The notes beneath the pieces are model-generated. The model made no database searches and was not told the DNA's origin. It saw only the letters and a list, made by a program, of their open reading frames with translations. The position numbers and the translations under genes are program-made. Of a DNA stretch of 64,000 nt, positions 53,101-61,700 are shown one piece after another. Source of the DNA: Augochlora pura. Its lineage: Eukaryota; Arthropoda; Insecta; Hymenoptera; Halictidae. How positions within the stretch are numbered: position 1 is the stretch's first letter; each line of letters starts with the position of its first letter. Location: the NCBI RefSeq assembly GCF_028453695.1, contig NC_135775.1, positions 28,430,545 through 28,494,544 of the forward strand. The letters are read 5' to 3'.

Positions 53101-56100
53101 AAAATACTCGAGCCGCGCGCGCGCCGTGCTCTCTCTCTCTCTCTCTCTCTCTCTCGAGAAAGATTTCGAGAGAGAGCGCACGCCGGTTTTCAAACATCGT
53201 TACCGCTCGCTCGGTCGTTCTCCGTGTTCCTCTTGTCCGCGGTTAATCAAATTACTGATCGGCGGCCTGTGCGAACTCTTGTCGAAAAATCGCAAACAAA
53301 TTTATTCGCCGCAATTAAGTATCGAGCGAGCAAGCGACGCGTGTCGACACCCGCAAATTAAATCGGAAGAAGTTTCGACGAACCGAATGGACCCAATTTT
53401 ACGATTCGAGAGTGCTTTTGCATCGAAGGATCAGGTTATGGGAACAATGGATAAGGAATCCTGATCCTTTGTATGTTGGCAATATGATGGAATAGGATAT
53501 AGAATCGAAAGGTTAACCCTTTGCAGTCGGAGCCAATTTAACACATTGAGTGCCGAAAATCAACCACTAAAACCCCCACATAGTTAAAACAATTTAATTA
53601 ATTAAAGCGAAACTAGAAAGTTAATAGTTATCGTAGACAATGGTATTAGAACTATTTCGCATCCGAAACATTCTAGTCAAATTCAATTTGTCCAAATATA
53701 TTACAATCAAGATCAATTCCCAAGATTGGCCAAAATTAGTGTCACCCATATTTGTCTCACGCGGCGCTCAACATTTTATATAACTCGGAGCATTTTATAC
53801 ATTATAAAATTGAATTTTATGACTTATGTAACAGATAAAAGAGAGAAAGGTGGCTCGAGAAAGGCAGTCGGTGAAAATTCCGCGGTAATTTCGGTCCGTC
53901 GATCAGACCGCCGGAGAGTTTTCCTAATCCGATCGAAAAGTTTTTCCACTCGACGAGAGAAAGAGAGAGAGAGAGAGAGAGGGGATAGAGAGAGAAGGAG
54001 TAACAGTTTCCTGCAGCGATTCGAACGATTTGTTTGCAGACTGTTGGGATTCCGGAGGGCGATGCCAGTCACCGGCCGAACGTTGAACCTGACGACGGAG
54101 ATTTATCAGATCGCCGACGGCGAGCTACTGAAGACCTTCTTCGTCAGTCCCGCCGGCAATATCTGTTTCCACGGCAAGTGCAGTTATTACTGCGACACGG
54201 CGCACGCGATTTGCGGGAATCCGGACACCCTCGAAGGTAGTTTCGCGGCGTTCCTGCCGGATAAATCGTTCGCGGCGAGGAAAGCGTGGCGACACCCCTG
54301 GCGAAGGAGCTATCACAAACGCAAAAAGGCGCAGTGGGAGCACGGTGAGTGATCCAGATCCGCGGGACGACGTCGTCGCGACGCTCCGGGAATCGTTCGA
54401 TTAACCCGTTCGCGTCGCTAACGCCCGTCTTTAACGCTTCACCGACCGGTTGCTTATAAATCGCCTGTCCACCCCTGACCCGTACCCTGTGAATCGGTTA
54501 TCACGTCAACCAATAATTTGTCATCTATTATCGAAGGTATAATGTTAGATTTTATTACTGCGAGCTCGCATATTTTTGTATAATTTTTTAAATACCTTTC
54601 GTGATAGATAAAATAAATTAAATGAAACAGATAAAATAGATATTATTCAGTGCTAGTGTTACAAAGTCAGATGACGGGTTTCTCAGTTTTTATTTAATAA
54701 TCATTAGAGTCACCAAGCTGTCTCTAATAAATTAAAAAAAATTTTTTTTTTAATTTTTAAAAAATTTTACTAAAATCGTTGAACATATTTCCTTACTCAA
54801 GCATGCGCTCTTATTAAAATCTATCCGCCGCTTTTAAACCTCGGTGAACTCGGCGTTAATTTTTCCGCTCGCGAGAAACTTCATCGAAGAAAGTTAAAGC
54901 AGCGTCGCCTTACTCCTTTGTCGCTTAATTTTTCCGCTTTCGTACAACTCTATCGAGGAAGGGTGAACAAGCTTTCGTTCCTGTATCGCGAAAGAATTAA
55001 GACGGTGGTAACTGCAAAGTAGCTTCCTTTACAGAGAGTGTTTCGGACAAAATTGTATTAGGTAAAGTTAAATCGTTTGTTTTTCCACGGCGAATCCGCG
55101 TCGAGAACGGACTCGAGAAGACGCTGACCCTCGACGCTCGAGATATCGGGCTTTACAGCGCGCGTTTGAAACGCGCGGAGAGATGGGGGATGAACGGGAG
55201 GCGCAGGGATTCTTGGAAATGGCGTGGCCTAGTTCTTTTTTCCTTCAAATGCGTACATTGCCAGATTGCCGGCTGTGTGTTAGTGTCGATCTTAGTAGTA
55301 GTGGCAATGATAGCGGGAACTGCTGACTCGGCGTCTGCAGGTGACCAGAGCACGTGTCTCTTGCGGCAGGAGACAATTTCTCCGAGCAGAACGCGGCCGG
55401 TTTATTAAAAAGAATCGTTTACCTCGGACGTCTCTTGAATCGGCGGGCGTGTCGATACGAAACAAAAGGCGGGTTTTCGAAGAAGAGTCGTCGTCGCTGT
55501 ATCCAACGCCACCAGTTGCGCGAGGAGAGCTTCCCGCGCTGTCTCGACGCCGGCTGCTAGAACTATCGCTAAATTGAATTTAAAATGCACGCGATAATGT
55601 TCTTTGAAACACATATTCCCCCCGATTAACCCTTTGACTACTGTTTGCGCCTATTGACGTCCGACAGATGTTGGCTTTCTGATACTGTAGGCGCTAATAG
55701 GCGTCCAAATCAAATTTCGCCTGTTTCGCCGTTTATTATTAAATTTTATTATTAAATATTGCAAAAAAAAAACATCGTATCTCGATATGCTTCCAGATTC
55801 CGATTACTGTTCGCTGGTGAAGGAGATCCCGCCGTACGACGAGGGTCGAAGGCTCCTCGATCTGATGGACATGGCCGTGCTGGATTTCCTCATGGGGAAC
55901 ATGGACCGACACCATTACGAGACCTTCAAGATCTTCGGGAACAACACGTTCCCTCTGCACTTGGATCACGGCAGGGGATTCGGTAGACCTTTCCACGACG
56001 AGATCTCCATTCTGGCGCCCATCCTGCAGTGTTGCATGATCAGGCAGAGCACCTTGGGCATCCTCCTCAAGTGAGTCCCACCGTAAACCTCTAAACAATC

Positions 56101-57719
56101 GCGTGGATCCTTTATTTCGATCCCCCAAAGACCGTCGCGATTCAATGAAATCAGCGGCGCGCACCCTTTTGATTCAATGAAATTGCCCTTTTCGTTCCTC
56201 TCGAAAATTCCCGCAATAAATTCCTCCGCCGAATAAATCCCCGGCGCCGGCCGACAAATCAAACTCCCTCGCTTTCGATTAATTTCTCGCGACCCCATTG
56301 GATTCCCGCGGGAAATCCGTCGATCTTCCCAACGCGTTTCCTAATTCCGCGATCGTATCGACGCGCCCGGGCCGGAATGCGAGAGGCCTCGCAGAGGGAC
56401 GAACGAAGTGCGAAAGGGGGGGGGGGGGGGTGGTCCTGGGGGAAAATTAGATGGGGGGGGAGGGGGGGGGGGGGGGGGGGGGGGGGTCGATCCTATGGAA
56501 ATTTACAATTCGGAGGAAGGGAGAGGAGCTGGATGGCTGGCTCGTCGCTCGCTCGGTGTCCCCGCGGGTTTCGAAAAAGAGGGAGTCGGTTCTCCCGCGG
56601 CACGCCGAGAGAGAAGTTTACGAGCCACGAGCGAGCGCGCGCGCGCGGATAAGGCGGATTTCGGAGTGAAACGTTTTACCAGAATTGCCCGCTCCCGGTA
56701 CCCGACGCTCGTGAATCTCCGCTTTGATGCGGATTCACGGGGACGGGCTTTTTACGGCCGTGATAAATTCGACGAGGAGCGGATTTCGTCGACACGCGCG
56801 TGCACGGAGCCCAACGCGGTGACCGATGCTCGGTCATCCCGGGCCCCCGCGATCATCGATTCGAGGGGTCGAGGACGGGTGCCGCGATGTTTAAGCTGTC
56901 GTTACGACCCGCTAACCGCTGGGTATCTTGTCCGACGCGCGTATCGCGACGCGTATATCGCCGCGATTCGTCCACGCGCATTTCCCCGCGTATTTCGCCT
57001 TGTATTTCCACCCGTTATTCGCCTTGTATTTCCAGGCGTTAGTCGCCACGTATTTCGACGCAACACCTGCCGCCGTGTCTCGATAAAAATCGGGCACACC
57101 GCAGATTGAATTCCCCGAGACACGTCGCCTCGATTCCCATCCAAGATACCGGTGAATTCTTTAACCCTTCGCGGTCCAATTCAGTTTTCCCATCTCGTGT
57201 CCGACCAAGCGCCGCCCTCTATCGCCCCTCAACATCTTCCCATTCCCGGCGGCCGCCACACCGATGATCTTTAAATCCTTTCGCGGCCGTTCTCTGTACC
57301 TTCGGATTGGATACAGACCTTCTTCGGTAATTGTTTCTGCTTCGAAAGCGTCTATCGGCAGCGGTCTCGTCGAGATACCACTAGAAATAGAGATCTTTCG
57401 GAATTTGTTTCTAACCAGCCGACCGGTCAATTGTTTTCAAACTTTTCTTTTAGGCTACCTCTGTGAACTATTGAAGTATTTAATATAATTTTTGGTTTCC
57501 TGGAAAAGTGCTTATCTTGGCAATTAAAATTATTTATCTAAAAAAAGTACCTCATGCGCTGCGAATCGGCCGAGCTGCGAACATTTTTATCTATGAAATC
57601 GACCAACCAATTACTTTCAAATTTTCTGGATACTTAGTCTGACTATTAAGTTATTGAAAACCAATTTTCTTTGCGCGCCAAAAATGTTCGCGGTCGAAAT
57701 AGAAGTTCATGGAACACGT

Positions 57720-57763
<44 letters not shown>

Positions 57764-60696
57764 GCGCGGTTCTAGGACCGAAAGCAGCATCCCGAATTAA
57801 TGTACATTCTCGCGGAACCGCTTAATAATTGGCGAACGGCGGTGGATATCTTCTTTTGTTACCGACGCGTCTCGAGAATAGAATGGAATTGCATTTGAAC
57901 TCAGTCATCTTGGCACTTTGGCCGGTCGGGATGTGGCTCTCGCGAGCCGGAATCGTGTGCTGCTCGTTGAGAGAGAGATAGAGAGAGAGAGGGAGAGAGA
58001 GAGGTCGCATTAAAGAAGCCCACACGCCGTCCATTAAACCCAATATTATAGGATAATTGCATCCTGTGGCTGCTACAATGCAGCTACTTCGTCGTATCAG
58101 TCACGGTTGCTTCTTTCATTATTACCTCGTTTTCATTCAGTCCCCCTATTCAGCCGCGTACCAACAATACGGCGGTCAAGTTGCGTCACGCTTCTTTGAA
58201 TACATTATTAAACTCTGGAATTCATAATTTCGTATATACGTATAATATCGTATACGTATATTTATATTTATATGATATACTTACATGTATAATATGTATA
58301 CCTTCTGATTAATTGCCTTAACGAGCCAGCTCCCAAAACGCGCGTTCACCGCAATCCGAAATTCAAATTTTTGCGTCGCGCGAGCTCTGATTAAATTCCG
58401 CGGAACAAAGTAAATTAGAGAAACGTCGACTGTAACGAACTTACGGAATTATTTTTATAGTTAATCGAGCGATCGATTCGCGGGGGAAACGATCGTGAAA
58501 AGTTGTCCCGAGTAGGCGAGGTATAATGTATCGAATAAAAAAAAGGTCGGGGGAATCGATTACACGTTCCCGCGCGGAACTTCCGGATGGTGGACCCCGG
58601 CATCAAGCTTCGATTAAGTAAATACTCGAAGGAGCTGTCGCTCCGGGGTCATCAATTTCCACGGCGACCATAATCGTTCAGACGGTATAAAAGCTGTTCG
58701 ATCGAGTCTTTATCCCGCCGACGTCGCGGGAGTCCGCTATTCTCCTCTCCCTTGTGACACCGAGAAGTAGCCGGCCAGAAAAGTACTTTTATCCGCTTGC
58801 CTCTTCCAGGACGCGTCCTTAAACATACATGCGCCCCGCCTGCACACCGGGTGTGCCGATAGAAAATCACTTAAATTCGCGATATCGTCTTCGATTCGTC
58901 TACGAAACGTCCGCGAATCGATTTCTTCAAGATAGATCTTCCAGAGGATTGTTTAACTCCGTGCGCTACAATAAAGAGTCGGACTCGTGATACAAATTTC
59001 ATGTGAGATTTACTAAATACGCGAATATTATTCATTTATTTCAAAGCATAATCAAATTTATTTTAAAGCAAAATCAAATGTATTCTTCTATTATCAAAGT
59101 CTGAAAACGAACGTACATAAAGACAATAAAAGAAACAAGAATTGTCTGGTTTTGTTAAGGAAAATATTAACGACAAATAAGTATTAATAAATGCAGCGTG
59201 AAAGGAATCGTAGTGCAATAATCGTAACGCAGTTAATTTCTCGTCGCGGAAAATCTGTTACCTCACGATAAAAAAGTCCTCGTACTAAAAACTCGGTTGC
59301 CATCCGTCTCGGCGTGTACACAACTTAAACAGCATCGCACAGCAGTCTACTCGAGCCGATACTTTATTCATCGCCACCATTACCCAAGGCTGCTGTCTCT
59401 CGAAAATCTCGCGAAACTCTCGCGGATTGCCGGCGACAATCATATAATCGTCGAACAGTTCGAGAAATCCGATCGCGGAAAGATATCCCGTATCTTCGCT
59501 CCGGAGGAACTTCTAATTACGCCGAATTAGCATTTTTATTGAAAAATTCCTTTTCCTCCGCGATCGCGCTTCGGGTTGGGTCACGTTTTTTTAATCTTTT
59601 CGGTCCGTCGTCGAGAACGACTTCCGCGGATTTGCATGTTTATTAAAAAACGATCGGCTCCAATTCGGTGAATATATATGTAATATATATCGACGGTTCT
59701 CGAGCTGGTTAAGATCGTTCGCGCCCTGTTCTTCCCGTCGACAAAGTCGAGCATCGAATACACCTGGACTCGAGTCGATCGAAGCCGCTCATTGTTCGGC
59801 CTCGCGACGCTCACTTTCACTGGGAATGGAAAAAAGTTTTCCCGTCATTCAGTGCCGCGACAGCACAAAAGAGGAAGAAAAGGGGGACGGAGCGCAATTT
59901 TTGTCGCGAACGAGTGTCAACCGCGTCACTGTTTCTATTTCCCGGTTGGCCGCTATATTTGTTTCGTTCCGACCCGAGTCCGCGGAAACAATCGTCGGGG
60001 AGGTAAATTCCGACAGGAGGATTCTGAAGCAGCGAATTAATTGAAACGCATCCATCGGGAACGCCGAAAGAATTTCTGACGTGATTCTTGCGAAGTCCCT
60101 TGGCTCCGCTCGACGAAAAACGCATTTTCCTCGGGTGTTTAGTAGCTTAGGGAAAGTTTCGCGGGGAGAGAAGACTCGGTGGAAACGTGCTTAACCCCTT
60201 GCATTATGATTTCTCCCACGCTGTGTTAATTAGCATTTATTCTTAATACTTTCTTTAACAGGACTAAACAATTTCTGTTTCTTATATTGTCTTCATTTAG
60301 TCTCTGTACTTCGGTAACAGAATACTTAAATTTGATTTCGATTCGAATTAACAGGTTTGTCGCCGCATCACCCATATCTGGATGACACTAATTTCTGACC
60401 AATTTTGAAAATTTATTTTTATTGTAATATAATTTTTTATTGTAAATTGGTGCAGTGTATTTTCTAAGAAGCTCTCACGGTTTCTCGTTTTCAGGTTCCA
60501 CAACGGGCCGGTGCGCCTGAGCGAGGCGATACGGGAAAGCATGGCGAAGGACCCCGTGGCGCCGGTTCTATGGGAGCCCCACCTGACGGCCCTCGACAGG
60601 CGAGTCCGCGTGATACTGCAAGCGGTCCGAGACTGCATAAACCGCGAGGACTCGAGTCAGGTGGTGCACGAGAAGACTGAGGACACGGCGTCCTAA
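36816..60696 (+). CDS. FAM20C: FAM20C-type secretory-pathway Ser/Thr protein kinase, 3' six exons (5' end missing)
   Basis: The six exons join in frame and give 357 complete residues plus a split first codon. FAM20C kinases act in the Golgi lumen and are secreted; they phosphorylate secreted proteins, typically at S-x-E sites. What the sequence shows, numbering from the first complete codon: an N-terminal FHL..ELY segment (about 9-19); a nucleotide-binding GGTQLKL block (46-52) and LFKPM (62-66); an acidic AEIAAFHLDR helix (89-98); a cysteine-rich NICFHGKCSYYC block (138-149) followed by a conserved Cys; the WRHPWRRSYHKRKK signature; MDRHHYE with the catalytic Asp at 236; and LDHGRGFG with the metal-binding Asp at 256. 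The two Asp are 20 residues apart, as for human D458 and D478. N-glycosylation sequons at 114 and 248 match those at human N335 and N470. The family normally has 500 or more residues, so roughly 200 N-terminal residues including the signal anchor are absent here. FAM20B and four-jointed are less likely because of the GRGFG metal-binding motif and the RSYHKRKKA signature. Confidence 0.93.
37023..37425 (-). mobile_element. TTAA element family C carrying a family D insertion
   Basis: Ends TTAACCCCTTGCACTATGAC and ATTATAGTGCAAGGGGGGTTAA. Removing 37079-37267 apart from one TTAA leaves a continuous family C body that lines up with 60191-60347 and, reversed, with 11284-11520. It lies 83 bp into intron a/b. 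Confidence 0.78.
37079..37267. mobile_element. TTAA element family D inserted into family C
   Basis: 189 bp including both TTAA copies. Ends TTAAACCATTTGCATC and GATGCAAATGGATTAA are inverted repeats. The interior is GC-rich (CGCGCGGAATATTCCGCG palindrome), unlike its AT-rich host. It has the structure expected of a TTAA-targeting insertion with duplicated target. Confidence 0.75.
37425..37640 (-). mobile_element. Possible LINE-like fragment, copy 1
   Basis: The stretch with GTCTCTGTGTCACAATAGTATG and AGTAGCATATCGAATAT resembles 19105-19330 in the same order (GTGTCTGTGTCGCAATGATAC, GTTGCATATC). By eye the identity is modest. On the minus strand both run into AT-rich, T-rich ends. No reverse transcriptase motif is visible, so the class is a guess. 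Confidence 0.3.
38853..38896. repeat. CT microsatellite
   Basis: Perfect CT repeat in FAM20C intron a/b. Confidence 0.9.
40168..40217. repeat. GA microsatellite
   Basis: Over 40 bp of GA in intron a/b. Confidence 0.9.
40471..40493. repeat. C18G5 homopolymer junction
   Basis: Eighteen C followed directly by five G, in intron a/b. Confidence 0.85.
41393..41701. repeat. AT-rich minisatellite, about 46-bp unit
   Basis: Roughly seven imperfect units built from CTATAATTTATTATG, AAATATATTATAATTTATTA and TGCTTTTATAA, one of them shortened to about 24 bp. It is nearly pure A/T with scattered G and C, in intron a/b, 520 bp before exon b. Confidence 0.85.
42221..42296 (+). CDS. FAM20C: FAM20C exon b (nucleotide-binding loop and Lys)
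   Basis: A 76-nt exon lies between a TTCGCAG acceptor and a GTGAGT donor. It enters in phase 1 and leaves in phase 2. It encodes the kinase N-lobe strand with GGTQLKLEI and QALFKPM, which contains the ATP-contacting lysines of the FAM20 fold. It is far too short to be found by ORF length; the call rests on homology and on exact phase agreement with exons a and c. Confidence 0.9.
44839..44875. repeat. GA microsatellite
   Basis: Perfect GA repeat in intron b/c, flanked by GGGA units. Confidence 0.9.
46498..46549. repeat. CT microsatellite
   Basis: CT repeat with one CA interruption, intron b/c. Confidence 0.9.
46866..46970. mobile_element. TTAA element end, partner end not found
   Basis: TTAACCCTTTGCGGTGATTG followed by a GTTCGAATCACG word. 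A TTAACC occurs near 46951, but no convincing inverted end exists. A decayed copy in intron b/c is likely. Confidence 0.3.
49075..49101. repeat. GGCT tetranucleotide tract
   Basis: Over six units, intron b/c. Confidence 0.85.
49486..49751. mobile_element. TTAA element family G
   Basis: 266 bp from TTAACCCTTTCTATACGAGTG to GCTCGTACCCAAAGGGTTAA. The arms match as TTAACCCTTT-TACGAG. The interior is AT-rich, with GATCGGTATAGACGAGTGTG near the left end. Single copy here. Confidence 0.65.
50126..50168. repeat. CT microsatellite
   Basis: Perfect CT repeat of about 38 bp, intron b/c. Confidence 0.9.
51723..51859 (-). mobile_element. TTAA element family E, short internally deleted copy
   Basis: 137 bp from TATAACCCCTTGCCGCAACC to AGTACGGCAAGGGGTTAA. 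The right end, reversed, matches the E left end including GTACTATTTTCTTCATAG. It lies in intron b/c. Confidence 0.65.
53003..53095 (+). CDS. FAM20C: FAM20C exon c (N-lobe helix)
   Basis: A 93-nt exon lies between a GCGACAG acceptor and a GTAAGA donor; both boundaries are in phase 2. It encodes FPREQQTLPNHFYFTDFERH and then TAEIAAFHLD. This is the conserved FAM20 segment that carries the acidic helix pairing with the ATP-binding lysine (Glu at residue 90 of the partial protein). A (CT)n tract begins 33 bp after the donor. Confidence 0.92.
53129..53155. repeat. CT microsatellite 33 bp after the exon c donor
   Basis: 27 bp of CT, directly followed by a GAGA-rich segment that is complementary to it. 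Confidence 0.9.
53513..53838 (-). mobile_element. TTAA element family A, copy 4, split by a family B insertion
   Basis: The left end TTAACCCTTTGCAGTCGGAG stops at 53537, where a family B element begins. Family A sequence resumes near 53779 with the GAATTTTATGACTTATGTAACAG word found in copy 1. The right end is lost. It lies in FAM20C intron c/d. Confidence 0.65.
53538..53778 (+). mobile_element. TTAA element family B inserted into family A
   Basis: Starts TTAACACATTGAGTGCCG and ends near CGGCGCTCAACATTTTA. The interior matches 10329-10539 closely (CACTAAAACCCCCACATA, CAATTTAATTAATTAAA and AAACTAGAAAGTT words) and includes the GTGTCACCCATATTTG segment. The right TTAA is degraded. Confidence 0.68.
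53955..53996. repeat. GA tract near the exon d acceptor
   Basis: Interrupted GA repeat ending 44 bp before exon d. Confidence 0.88.
54040..54344 (+). CDS. FAM20C: FAM20C exon d (kinase core, Cys-rich block)
   Basis: The largest visible exon, 305 nt, follows a TTTGCAG acceptor and ends at a GTGAGT donor (phase 2 in, phase 1 out). It encodes 101 residues from LLGFRRAMPVTGR through TTEIYQ, ICFHGKCSYYC, AICGNPDTLEGSFAAFLPD and WRHPWRRSYHKRKKAQWEH. The cysteines are those that form disulphides in FAM20 proteins, and the LNLTTE sequon matches a known glycosylated position of the human enzyme. Reading through the donor meets a stop within two codons. Confidence 0.95.
54431..54641 (+). mobile_element. 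TTAA element family F, copy 2, right end missing
   Basis: Starts TTAACGCTTCACCGACCGGT, then GCTTATAAATCGCC and CCTGTGAATCGGTT as in the other F copies. Similarity fades in the AT-rich part near 54641. It starts 87 bp after exon d. Confidence 0.65.
55190..55408 (+). CDS. Weak candidate: small signal-peptide-like ORF in intron d/e
   Basis: Starting at the second in-frame ATG, the ORF encodes a basic start (MNGRRRDSWKWR), then a hydrophobic run from about CQIAGCVLVSILVVVAMIAG, then TADSASAG, which looks like a signal-peptidase site. A GTGACC that could act as a weak donor follows SASAG (about 55341). An upstream ATG at 55166 adds eight residues. I do not recognise a family. It could be the first exon of a nested secreted-peptide gene, an alternative FAM20C start, or chance. 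Confidence 0.18.
   Translation: MNGRRRDSWKWRGLVLFSFKCVHCQIAGCVLVSILVVVAMIAGTADSASAGDQSTCLLRQETISPSRTRPVY
55626..55715. mobile_element. TTAA element-like end upstream of exon e
   Basis: TTAACCCTTTGACTACTG followed by GCGCCTATTGACGTCC and, about 45 bp on, GGCGCTAATAGGCGTCC, an imperfect internal inverted repeat. No right TTAACCC-type end was found. Confidence 0.3.
55797..56070 (+). CDS. FAM20C: FAM20C exon e (catalytic and metal-binding Asp)
   Basis: A 274-nt exon lies between a CTTCCAG acceptor and a GTGAGT donor (phase 1 in, phase 2 out). It encodes SDYCSLVKEIPPYDEGRRLL, a DLMDMAVLDFLMGN helix, the catalytic MDRHHYE block and the metal-binding LDHGRGFGRPFHDE block, then ILQCC and STLGILL. 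The residue after the metal-binding Asp is His, where human FAM20C has Asn. All catalytic acidic residues are intact, so an active kinase is expected. Confidence 0.96.
56416..56486 (+). repeat. G homopolymer runs
   Basis: G runs at 56416-56430 and 56453-56486 (one A in the latter), separated by a short mixed segment. They could fold as G-quadruplexes, and run lengths are unreliable in most assemblies. Confidence 0.85.
56987..57060. repeat. Three imperfect 24-25 bp tandem units
   Basis: Units beginning CGCGTATTTCGCCTTGTATT, CCGTTATTCGCCTTGTATT and GCGTTAGTCGCCACGTATT follow one another in intron e/f. Confidence 0.6.
57719..57760. repeat. GA microsatellite
   Basis: 42 bp perfect; a second, interrupted GA tract follows at 57969-58004. 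Confidence 0.92.
58953..59236 (+). mobile_element. TTAA element family C, full length, decayed ends
   Basis: Begins TTAACTCCGTGCGCTAC and runs collinearly with 11284-11520 (ATCAAAGTCTGAAAACGAAC, AAGGAAAATATTAACGACAA) to GTAGTGCAATAATCG. The right TTAA motif is mutated. In FAM20C intron e/f. Confidence 0.65.
60191..60347 (-). mobile_element. TTAA element family C, truncated at a family B junction
   Basis: Begins TTAACCCCTTGCATTATGA and matches 37023-37425 with D removed (TTAATACTTTCTTTAACAGGAC, AACAATTTCTGTTTC), then stops where the family B end starts at 60348. Confidence 0.65.
60348..60450 (-). mobile_element. TTAA element family B fragment next to the last intron acceptor
   Basis: Starts TTAACAGGTTTGTCGCCGC, then CATCACCCATATCTGG, then a segment that is the reverse complement of 10440-10539 (ATTTCTGACCAATTTTGAA). 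It is truncated at about 60450, leaving only about 45 bp before exon f. Confidence 0.6.
60495..60696 (+). CDS. FAM20C: FAM20C exon f (C-terminal exon with stop)
   Basis: A 202-nt terminal exon follows a TTTTCAG acceptor and ends with TAA at 60694-60696. It encodes FHNGPVRLSEAIRESMAKDP, VAPVLWEPHLTALDRRVRVI and LQAVRDC, the conserved C-lobe helices, then a divergent hydrophilic tail ending TEDTAS. The DPVAPVL and PHLxALDRR motifs match the end of FAM20C. No further exon is needed. Confidence 0.94.
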
Positions 60697-61700
60697 CCCA
60701 TCCTGCTGTTCCAGGTGAAAGAGACACTGAGATCGTCGCTAAAAAGAAGAACGCCGAACGAAAACTACACCGCGAGTTAATCGCGGCGCCGATGCCTCGC
60801 TCCTTGTAAAAAAACGAAAACAAAACGAACCTGTACAAAGTCTGTAAAAATGTCTGCGTGCGAGAGTGAACACGTGAGTTTCTTTACATACAGCGCGATC
60901 CAGGGAACTTTCTGTTCGAATATTGTATTCTCGGCGATTACCGATTATTTTTACCTAAACCGAGCTATCGTCGAACGAATTACCGTGCCTCGAAATCCCC
61001 GTTTTGACACGAAACCGGTTCGATTCGATTCGCGTCGATTCGATGATCCTACTTTCCATTTTACCGTTCTCTTAACTCGCTCGCGAAACCTGTACAAAAA
61101 TGCCTGTACATAGTGTACGTATGATGAACACGTGGGAGAGCAGTTTTCGAATCAAAACAAACCATTTGCAACGCGCCCCCGCTTTCCGTGTACATACAGA
61201 TAGAAGAAAGAGAGAGAGAGAGAGAGACTCTAAGGGAGAACAAAAGCGCGGGTCCCGGGCTAGAGTATTTTCGAATTCGTGCTCGCGCTCTCGTCGTTCT
61301 ATTCGTTGTTCCTCGTTTATGAAAGAAGAAACCGTGTACCGCGATATATCTCGACCGAGAGCGAATTAACAATTCGAGCGCTTCGCGTTCGCGCGCGCGC
61401 GAGAACGGTCGGGAGAACATCGCGTTGCGAATCGAACGCGGTCGCCGCGTTCCGGCTGCGTGCGTGGATGGATGTCACGATGCGTGAGAGAGGTCTTTTT
61501 GTAAAAGAGCGTGCTTTTCGTACGCGTCCGTGACCGTTTTCCGAAGTGCACCTGTAACCGTAAGTGTTTTTTTTTTCTGGGCGATGAGGAAAAGAAAAAG
61601 AGTGCTCTGTGTTCGAGAAGAGATTTTTGGTGTCGTCTTCTCGCAACCCTGCGTCGTTCGCATTCCCCACCCTGCTGGCAGGTAAGATACCATTCCCTTA
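60697..61700 (+). other. Probable FAM20C 3' UTR (end not defined)
   Basis: The region directly after the stop has no credible ORF. It contains repeated CTGTACAAA-type words around 60831 and 61090, a TGTACATA word at 61105-61112 that fits the Pumilio consensus UGUANAUA, and a short (GA)n at 61208-61227. No AATAAA is visible before 62804, which lies inside a transposon copy. ATTAAA at 61928 is a possible alternative signal. The extent is inference. Confidence 0.45.

Larger units (their letters stand above)
53096..54039 (+). other. FAM20C intron c/d (0.94 kb)
   Basis: A short phase 2 intron containing a (CT)n tract, the family B-in-A nested TTAA insertion at 53513-53838 and a (GA)n tract at 53955-53996, 44 bp before the acceptor. 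Transposon and simple repeat together make up almost half of it. Confidence 0.88.
54345..55796 (+). other. FAM20C intron d/e (1.45 kb)
   Basis: A phase 1 intron with a truncated family F element (54431 to about 54641), an A/T homopolymer stretch at 54731-54775, a short ORF with a signal-peptide-like hydrophobic run (55190-55408) and a TTAA-type end at 55626, 170 bp before the acceptor. Confidence 0.88.
56071..60494 (+). other. FAM20C intron e/f (4.42 kb)
   Basis: A phase 2 intron. It contains G homopolymer runs at 56416-56486, a 24-bp imperfect tandem at 56987-57060, GA tracts at 57719-57760 and 57969-58004, a full-length family C element (58953-59236) and the C/B composite (60191-60450) immediately before the last acceptor. 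The 233-codon ORF over the G-run region is compositional. Confidence 0.85.

Noticed and set aside
56408..57109. 233-codon ORF on the + strand
   Set aside because: It lies wholly in intron e/f and is made of poly-Gly from the G runs plus Arg/Val/Phe-rich translations of a 24-bp tandem; no homology or codon structure.
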